Below are positions 1-4,635 of a DNA stretch of 6,950 nt, piece after piece. Both the position numbers and the translations under genes were made by a program. Position 1 is the stretch's first letter, and each line of letters starts with the position of its first letter. The notes beneath the pieces are model-generated. The model searched no databases, had not been told where the DNA came from, and saw nothing but the letters and a program-made list of their open reading frames with translations. Source of the DNA: JBHEKP01 sp041859375 (GTDB lineage: Bacteria; Hydrogenedentota; Hydrogenedentia; Hydrogenedentales; CAITNO01); assembly GCA_041859375.1 (NCBI GenBank), contig JBHEKP010000314.1, positions 1-6,950 of the forward strand, given 5' to 3'.

Positions 1-1137
1 GGGGGAAAAGGCCTGCTCGCATTTTTCCATCACGTTGTGGCTGATTTCCATGGGGGTCCAGAACAGGCAGGCGCGCTTGGCCGTCAGCGCCGCATAGCGC
101 GCGGGGTGCGCGGCTATCCATTCCAGCGCCTTCCCCCCGCAATACCGCGACAACTCCTCCCAGGACGGCTTATGGCCGAACAGTTTTTCCAGCTGCTTCT
201 CGTGCCATTTGTTGTCCCCCGTGTAGGGAAAGCCCAGGGCCTCCTCCGGATGCCGGTAATAACCGTCGGCGCGGTCGTGGTTGCCGATGAGAAACACCAC
301 CCCGCCCCCGGCGGAGATTAGGTGAAAATTGCCGCAGGCACGGTAATTCGCGGCGGTCACCGGCAGCACCATCGCGGCCATGGCCGCGCCCAGCGCGAGT
401 CCGTGGGGCAGCGCCCGCGCCGCCGCGCCGAAGGCGGCCCGCCGGAATCCCCCGCCCTTTTTCCAAAAGGGGAGGCACATCCAGCAGCACAGCACCGGCA
501 CAAAGAGCACAAAGGCGCTGGCCGTCCACAGCAGCATTCCGGTGGCGGCGCCCGCCGCCGCCGCGCGCGCCAGGCTTGGGCGCGCCGCCCAGCGCACCGT
601 CAGCAGCACCGATGCAAGGGAGAGGAAAACCACCAGCGTCTGCGCGTGAATTGAACCCTCATAGACCAGCAGCACCCAGTAAAAGGCCATGAACGCCGCC
701 GTCATCAGCCCGCCCGCGCCGCCCAGCAGCCGCCGCCCCAGCAGCCAGGCCAGCACCGCCGAAAAAAGGCCCAGCGCCATCTGCGCGCCGCGCAGCGCCA
801 GCGGGCTGTTTCCGCCCAGAAAATACACCCCCGCCACAAACCACGAATACCCCGGCGGGCGCACAAAAGGCTCGTCCTTTTCCTGGGTCCAGTCCACCGG
901 CCCCGCATTGTCCGGGGGCCGGGCCATTCCCAGAAGCGCCCGCGCCCCGTTGGCCAGGTCCCGGCCGTAGTTGTCAAAAAAGGCCATGTCCACCTGGTCC
1001 TGGCGCGGGGTCAGCGCCTCGGGAAATTCCGCCAGCTCGCGCCAGTAGGCAAGGCGCAGCACGGCCCCCAGCATCAGGATGAGCGCCAAAAAGGCCAGTT
1101 CCCGCCTGCCGGGGCGGTTTTCCCCGGCCGCGCTCAT
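1..1137 (-). CDS. GT-C membrane glycosyltransferase, family 39/ArnT-like (3' end beyond window)
   Basis: The frame stays open for 379 codons and runs off the left edge with no stop, so the C-terminus is missing. The product looks like a polytopic GT-C transferase that moves a sugar from a polyprenyl-phosphate donor onto an extracytoplasmic acceptor. Visible features: a first membrane segment at about residues 13-32, then a polar extracytoplasmic loop rich in acidic residues (QDQVDMAFFD, 47-56) where GT-C enzymes keep their catalytic Asp/Glu. Next comes the RPPGYSW motif (93-99), characteristic of GT-39 proteins, and hydrophobic spans near 115-137, 143-160, 165-183, 193-220 and 245-264. NYRACGNF (264-271) and FLIGNHD (282-288) resemble conserved loop motifs of the family. 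The chosen ATG (1137) overlaps the SGNH stop as ATGA and has AAGGA 8 nt upstream. An in-frame ATG at 1143 lies too close to that site. Family assignment is fairly secure; donor and acceptor are unknown. Confidence 0.85.
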   Translation of the reverse strand, partial: MSAAGENRPGRRELAFLALILMLGAVLRLAYWRELAEFPEALTPRQDQVDMAFFDNYGRDLANGARALLGMARPPDNAGPVDWTQEKDEPFVRPPGYSWFVAGVYFLGGNSPLALRGAQMALGLFSAVLAWLLGRRLLGGAGGLMTAAFMAFYWVLLVYEGSIHAQTLVVFLSLASVLLTVRWAARPSLARAAAAGAATGMLLWTASAFVLFVPVLCCWMCLPFWKKGGGFRRAAFGAAARALPHGLALGAAMAAMVLPVTAANYRACGNFHLISAGGGVVFLIGNHDRADGYYRHPEEALGFPYTGDNKWHEKQLEKLFGHKPSWEELSRYCGGKALEWIAAHPARYAALTAKRACLFWTPMEISHNVMEKCEQAFSP

Positions 1138-2216
1138 TTCCATGGTCCTTCCAGAAGCTGCCGTTTTTCAAGCACCGGCTCCAGCGCCTCCCACACCGCG
1201 TCCGCCGCAAGGGCGCAACCCGCCGCGTTGCCGTGGTAGTCGTCCACAAACAAGTCGCCCCCGGCCTGGATGAACCGGGGCGCGGGATTGATCAGCACGG
1301 CATCCGCCGCCTTGGCGGCCTTGGCGACAAGCGCCTGGTAACCGTGCAGCTCTTCCTGTTTCTCGGCAATTTGCACCCGTGACGGCCACACGAGAAAGGC
1401 CACGGGCGTCTCGTGCTCCCTGCCCCACGCGGCCATGGACTCAAGACAGCCCAAAAACTCCGCTTCATTCAGGCGGGGCCGCGCCTGCGGCTCGGGCTGC
1501 AGGCTCCGGTAAAGCCCGTTCATTGCCCAGGCGAGGCGGCATCGCTCAAAAAACCAGCGGTTCGCCTCCCAACGCTCCACCATCCGCATGGTCTGCAAAT
1601 CCGAAGCGCCCATCCAGGAGGCCTTGTCATTTGCCCAGAAACCGGCGATGACAACATACGGGCGGAGGGCCTCCCCCCTTTCCTCCAGATAGCGCTTCCC
1701 CTGAAAGGTGGTGTGCCCCGGCACCGCCATGTTGCAGACGCCCCATCCGGAGCCGCGCTTTTCCACAATCATTGCGTCCAGCAGGGAGGGCCACGCCTCG
1801 GCGTCGGACACGCCCAGCCCGAAACTGGCCGAGTCGCCCAGCACCAGGATGCGGCGCGTGCATTCCCGCCGTTTGGGGGACTGGGCCGTTCCGCAGGTCT
1901 TTTCGGGGGCTTCGGAAACCAGCCGCGCGCCGTCCCCGTTTGTGGACACGGTGAAGTCAACGGGATAGTTGCCGATGCGGCCCGCCACCCGTTTGCCCGC
2001 GAGGTTGGGCGCAAGCCGCCAAAACAGCACCGGGTCATACGCCAGGATTTCCGCCAGCGCGGGCAGCCCCTCGGCGGTGATGGCGGCGGCGGGCCTGCCC
2101 ATGACGGGGTCTTCGGGCGGCGCAGCCAGCAACCGGGCCGCCGTCTCCAGTCCGGCAAAAAACAGCACGGGCACCAGCAGGAAAAACAGGATGTTTTTTG
2201 CGCCGGGACCCTTCAT
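1134..2216 (-). CDS. Membrane-anchored SGNH/GDSL-fold hydrolase or O-acyltransferase-like protein
   Basis: The product is 360 aa. Residues 8-30 form an uncleaved-looking hydrophobic signal anchor, which would place the domain outside the cytoplasmic membrane. After a segment of a type common in this family (YDPVLFWRLAPN, 60-71; STNGDGARL, 91-99) comes the SGNH fold. Block I is ILVLGDSASFGLG (123-135) with nucleophile Ser129. Block II is NMAVPGH with Gly167. Block III is FWANDK with Asn196, but Trp replaces the usual Gly two residues before it. Block V is DDYHGN with Asp325 and His328, completing the Ser-His-Asp triad. Such proteins remove or transfer acyl (often acetyl) groups on glycans, and the overlap with a GT-C gene suggests a sugar substrate. 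The start at 2216 was preferred to an in-frame ATG at 2291 because it begins directly at the anchor and has CAGGAG upstream, whereas 2291 has no ribosome site and overlaps the putative terminator. Substrate unknown. Confidence 0.85.
   Translation of the reverse strand: MKGPGAKNILFFLLVPVLFFAGLETAARLLAAPPEDPVMGRPAAAITAEGLPALAEILAYDPVLFWRLAPNLAGKRVAGRIGNYPVDFTVSTNGDGARLVSEAPEKTCGTAQSPKRRECTRRILVLGDSASFGLGVSDAEAWPSLLDAMIVEKRGSGWGVCNMAVPGHTTFQGKRYLEERGEALRPYVVIAGFWANDKASWMGASDLQTMRMVERWEANRWFFERCRLAWAMNGLYRSLQPEPQARPRLNEAEFLGCLESMAAWGREHETPVAFLVWPSRVQIAEKQEELHGYQALVAKAAKAADAVLINPAPRFIQAGGDLFVDDYHGNAAGCALAADAVWEALEPVLEKRQLLEGPWK
1146..1150 (-). promoter_or_regulatory. Shine-Dalgarno for the glycosyltransferase, inside the SGNH gene
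   Basis: AAGGA on the minus strand lies 8 nt before the ATG at 1137, within the last codons of the SGNH gene. It favours 1137 over the in-frame ATG at 1143, which would leave only 2 nt of spacing. Confidence 0.6.
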
Positions 2217-2226
2217 TTCCGCCGTG

Positions 2227-2232
2227 CTCCTG
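2227..2232 (-). promoter_or_regulatory. Shine-Dalgarno deciding the SGNH start
   Basis: CAGGAG on the minus strand, 10 nt before the ATG at 2216. The spacing is slightly long but the match is strong, and no comparable site precedes the alternative ATG at 2291. Confidence 0.55.
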
Positions 2233-2259
2233 TTGGAAAACCGGCGCACGGCATCCTCG

Positions 2260-2272
2260 CCGGCGCCGCCGG
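2260..2272. repeat. Small perfect inverted repeat between transglycosylase and SGNH genes
   Basis: CCGGC-3 nt-GCCGG, 5-bp arms, inside the 111-nt gap between the two genes. Just upstream on the minus strand is TGGTAATAT (2275-2283), which resembles an extended -10 element but has no recognisable -35 partner. The arms are short and GC-rich, so chance is a real possibility in this sequence. Confidence 0.25.
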
Positions 2273-2297
2273 AAATATTACCACAAGGCATGGCTGG

Positions 2298-2323
2298 AAA
2301 AAGCGCCCCGGCAACGGGCGGCG
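2298..2323 (-). terminator. Possible intrinsic terminator after the lytic transglycosylase
   Basis: Immediately after the TAA stop, the minus strand can fold a GC-only stem of six pairs with one bulged base (arms 2317-2323 and 2304-2309, loop of about 7 nt), followed by C and a run of five T (2298-2302). Position and T tract fit a rho-independent terminator. The stem is modest and the T tract short, so termination may be partial and the SGNH pair could receive read-through transcription. Confidence 0.4.
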
Positions 2324-2327
2324 GGGA

Positions 2328-4454
2328 TTATTTCGCGGGCTTGTACACCGTGACCGCGTCGCCCACCTTCAGCAGGGGCGTCTTGGACCACTTGTTCCAG
2401 GCAAACAGGTCGTCCAGCGGCACGCCGTATTTCTTCGCGATGCTGGTGGGGTTCTGCCCCGCCGCAACCTTGTGGACAATCTTCTCGCCCGCATCCGGGG
2501 CCGCCGCGCTGGCCATCCGCACCGGCTTTTTGTCCCCCGCCCCCTCTCCGGCGGGAGACTGCTTCTTGATGATGAGCTCCTGGCCGGACTTGATTACCGA
2601 CTTGGCGGTCAGCTTGTTCCACGCGAGCAGGTCCTTCAGCGGCACGCCGTGCTTGTCCGCTATCGCGCCCGCCGTCTCGCCCCGCGCCACCTTGTGGCTG
2701 ATGGTAAGCTCCGCAGCAGGGGCCTCCTCCGCGCCGGCCGCGGCGGACTCAGCCTCCCCGTCCTCCTTCGGCGCCGGTTTTTCGGCCGCCGCCCCCGCCA
2801 CGATCAGCCGGTCGCCCGCGTGCAGCATGTCCTTCGGACCGAGGTTGTTCATGGCGAGCAGCTTTTTCACGGGCATATTGTGCATTTCGGCGATGATGGC
2901 GGGATATTCACCCGCCTTCACCACGTGGTACTTTGCCTCCGCCTCAACGGGGGCGGGCGCGGACACGGGTGCGCGCCCCATCGCCACCACCAGCTTCTGC
3001 TCCGAATAGATCACGCCGTTTTTGCCGATGTTGTTCCACTTCTTCAGCTGGTCCACCGTGGCCTTGTGGCGCGCCGCGATGCCCGCCAGGGTGTCGCCCT
3101 TTTTCACGGTGTAAAACACCGGCGCGGCCTCACCCTTCACCGGTTCGGTCTTTTCCCGCTCCGCCGGGGCCGGGGTGGCGGTCTCGGGGCCGCCCCCCCG
3201 CGGCTGCGTGTCGTCCACGTCAACGCCGGGGATGACCAGGGTCTGGTTGACCCGCAACGACCGGGCCGACTTGATTTTGTTGGCCTTCATCAGCTCCTTC
3301 TCGGAAACCCCGTACTTGCCGGCAATCTTCGAAATGGTCTCGCCGCGGCGCACCCGGTGCTTTCCCGACCCGCCCGACGCCAGGAAGAGGGGCGAGGGCG
3401 TGTTTTTCAGCGGGGACACCGACTTCAGCGCCACCAGGAAGCGCTCCTGGTCGGCGCGCGGCACGGCCAGGGCAAAGGCGCCCTTGGGCGGGGTGACCCC
3501 GCGGATCAGCTCGGGGTTCAGCGTCGCGAGGGTGCCCGCCGCGAAACCCAGCGCCTCGTCAAGTTTCGCGAGGGAGTACACCCCGTCCACGGGAACCCGG
3601 ACCGTGTCGTCGGGGGGCTGGGAGCCCCGCGTGAACCCGTACTTCTCGGGGTCCGCCGTGACAATCATGTAGGCCAGCAGCCGGGGGTAGTACTTTTTCG
3701 ACTCCTGCTTCATCCGCACGGAGGCGGGCGGCGTTTCGATGAGCTTCCAGAAGCTGCGCTCGCCGCCCGTGGCCGTGATGATGCGGGACAGGCCGCCCTC
3801 GCCCATGTTGTACGCCGTGATGGCCAGCTCCCAGCTTCCGTCAAAAAAGTCGTGCAGATCCTTCAGGTACTGGATGGCCGCGCGGGTGCCGCCCTCCCAG
3901 CTGTAACGCTCGTCCACGTACCCGTCGAGACGAAGCTGGTAGCGGCGCGCCGTGGCGGGCATGAACTGCCACATGCCCCCCGCCCCGGCGGGGGAAACCA
4001 CCTTGGTCTGGAACATGCTCTCCACCATCGCCATCCAAATCAGGTCCTCGGGAAGGCCCGCCCGGCGGAATTCGGCCCGGAGCATGGCCTCGTATTTCGA
4101 CGCGCGGTCCAGCCCGCGCTGGAACACGCTCGGGTATTCGCTCTGAAGCTCGTCAAGCTCCGCGCACACCTGCGGCGGAAGCGGGTCCGGAACCACCAGC
4201 GGCGAGTAGGTGTGGCCCCCCCCGTGCTCCGCGTCCGTCCCCGGCTCCACCGGCTCCAGTTCCGTGGCATGACCCACATTCTCGGGCGGAACAGGGTCGA
4301 AAGTCGCGATTTCGTGGAGCGTGGTGGCGCAGCCGGAAACGAAAACCACGCCAAGGGGTAGTATCAAAAGACCCACGCGGCGGGTGATAAGGGAAAAACG
4401 CTGAAAAAAGGACGTTGCGCCCTCTTTGTCACTGGCAAATGTTGCCTCGGGCAT
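2328..4454 (-). CDS. mltD: MltD-type membrane-bound lytic transglycosylase lipoprotein with five LysM repeats
   Basis: The 708-aa lipoprotein should cleave the MurNAc-GlcNAc bond of peptidoglycan non-hydrolytically, leaving 1,6-anhydro ends, in the periplasm. RR (25-26) and a hydrophobic stretch lead to the lipobox VSGC with lipidated Cys42; Ala43 at +2 favours the outer membrane. The SLT/GH23 domain spans about 108-270: WMAMVES carries catalytic Glu145, followed by GAGGMWQFMPATA (157-169), AYNMGEGG (214-221) and YYPRLLAYMIVT (255-266), all in the MltD pattern. Residues 286-343 form the LNP/TPP-containing linker usual in MltD proteins. LysM repeats follow at about 365-409, 446-491, 508-553, 585-630 and 658-704, separated by Pro/Ala/Glu-rich linkers. 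The E. coli enzyme is about 450 aa with fewer LysM repeats, so this one has an extended wall-binding tail. The start at 4454 has CAGGAG 6 nt upstream and gives a proper signal peptide; the longer frame from TTG 4619 begins on the promoter -35 box and is not credible. Confidence 0.95.
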   Translation of the reverse strand: MPEATFASDKEGATSFFQRFSLITRRVGLLILPLGVVFVSGCATTLHEIATFDPVPPENVGHATELEPVEPGTDAEHGGGHTYSPLVVPDPLPPQVCAELDELQSEYPSVFQRGLDRASKYEAMLRAEFRRAGLPEDLIWMAMVESMFQTKVVSPAGAGGMWQFMPATARRYQLRLDGYVDERYSWEGGTRAAIQYLKDLHDFFDGSWELAITAYNMGEGGLSRIITATGGERSFWKLIETPPASVRMKQESKKYYPRLLAYMIVTADPEKYGFTRGSQPPDDTVRVPVDGVYSLAKLDEALGFAAGTLATLNPELIRGVTPPKGAFALAVPRADQERFLVALKSVSPLKNTPSPLFLASGGSGKHRVRRGETISKIAGKYGVSEKELMKANKIKSARSLRVNQTLVIPGVDVDDTQPRGGGPETATPAPAEREKTEPVKGEAAPVFYTVKKGDTLAGIAARHKATVDQLKKWNNIGKNGVIYSEQKLVVAMGRAPVSAPAPVEAEAKYHVVKAGEYPAIIAEMHNMPVKKLLAMNNLGPKDMLHAGDRLIVAGAAAEKPAPKEDGEAESAAAGAEEAPAAELTISHKVARGETAGAIADKHGVPLKDLLAWNKLTAKSVIKSGQELIIKKQSPAGEGAGDKKPVRMASAAAPDAGEKIVHKVAAGQNPTSIAKKYGVPLDDLFAWNKWSKTPLLKVGDAVTVYKPAK
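2391..2432 (-). repeat. Coding repeat: core of LysM 5, similar to LysM 4 at 2613-2654
   Basis: This segment encodes KKYGVPLDDLFAWNK and is plainly similar at DNA level to 2613-2654, which encodes KHGVPLKDLLAWNK. Both share stretches such as the block reading cagcggcacgccgt on the plus strand. LysM 4 and 5 resemble each other more than they do LysM 1-3, which suggests a relatively late internal duplication at the C-terminal end. Confidence 0.6.
2613..2654 (-). repeat. Coding repeat: core of LysM 4, partner of 2391-2432
   Basis: Partner copy of the LysM 5 core. The spacing of about 220 bp between copies equals one LysM domain plus its Pro/Ala/Glu-rich linker, as expected if a whole linker-domain unit was duplicated. 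Confidence 0.6.
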
Positions 4455-4584
4455 CGGGAACTCCTGTGCCGGTTCGGGGGGTACGGAACACAGCCCGCGC
4501 CACTCCCGGGACAAGCCCTCAACCTGAACGCCAAGGTGCCATCCTAAACCAATAAACAACCCATGGGGTTCTGCAAGATTTTCA
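4455..4584 (-). other. Predicted 5' leader of the lytic transglycosylase mRNA
   Basis: About 130 nt lie between the expected transcription start (about 7 nt after the -10 box) and the ATG at 4454, which is long for a plain leader. The frame of the downstream gene stays open through it but has no credible start. The only small structure I can point to is AACCC-CAT-GGGTT (4558-4570), a 5-bp hairpin near the expected 5' end of the RNA. No known riboswitch motif was recognised. Confidence 0.4.
4461..4466 (-). promoter_or_regulatory. Shine-Dalgarno deciding the lytic transglycosylase start
   Basis: CAGGAG on the minus strand with 6 nt to the ATG at 4454. It fixes the start at the residue that begins the lipoprotein signal peptide. 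Confidence 0.8.
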
Positions 4585-4590
4585 ACGGCC

Positions 4591-4619
4591 AGTTTACACA
4601 ACATATGGTATGTTGTCAA
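4591..4619 (-). promoter_or_regulatory. Sigma70-type promoter for the lytic transglycosylase
   Basis: The minus strand reads TTGACA (4614-4619, a perfect consensus -35), a 17-bp spacer, then TAAACT (4591-4596, a four-of-six match to TATAAT including the key first T, second A and last T). The region is locally AT-rich in a GC-rich window and lies in the only long intergenic gap, between the kinase stop and the transglycosylase. The -35 starts 16 nt after the kinase stop codon, and no terminator is visible between them. Confidence 0.75.
4598..4616. promoter_or_regulatory. Perfect 8-3-8 inverted repeat inside the promoter: candidate repressor operator
   Basis: ACAACATA-TGG-TATGTTGT on the plus strand: two 8-bp arms with no mismatch around a 3-bp centre. 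It fills almost the whole spacer between -35 and -10 and overlaps the last three bases of the -35 box. A dimeric regulator bound here would exclude RNA polymerase, so repression of the transglycosylase is the simplest reading. The sequence does not match an operator I can name; the centre-to-centre arm spacing of 11 bp would suit a small helix-turn-helix dimer. Confidence 0.6.
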
Positions 4620-4635
4620 GTATTATCCCGCGCCG

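Noticed and set aside
2275..2283. TGGTAATAT as an extended -10 promoter for the SGNH/glycosyltransferase pair
   Set aside because: Only a partial -10 match and nothing like a -35 at 16-18 bp. It is possible but too weak to call as a promoter.
2217..2291. Longer SGNH protein starting at ATG 2291
   Set aside because: There is no Shine-Dalgarno before it, it sits next to the putative terminator, and it adds a polar 25-residue segment ahead of an otherwise normal signal anchor.
1969..3009. A 346-codon plus-strand frame that looks Ser/Ala/Pro-rich
   Set aside because: It is a mirror of the LysM coding region on the other strand. The repeats in its sequence only reflect the LysM repeats.
1413..4361. 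A 982-codon open frame on the plus strand
   Set aside because: It lies antisense to the SGNH and transglycosylase genes, which have clear motifs, and also crosses the gap between them. Its translation is rich in Arg, Gly, His and Pro without domains. Long antisense frames are expected where third codon positions are G/C.
4455..4619. N-terminal extension of the transglycosylase from TTG at 4619
   Set aside because: The TTG is the first codon-sized part of the -35 hexamer and has no ribosome site. The added 55 residues would also bury the lipoprotein signal peptide.
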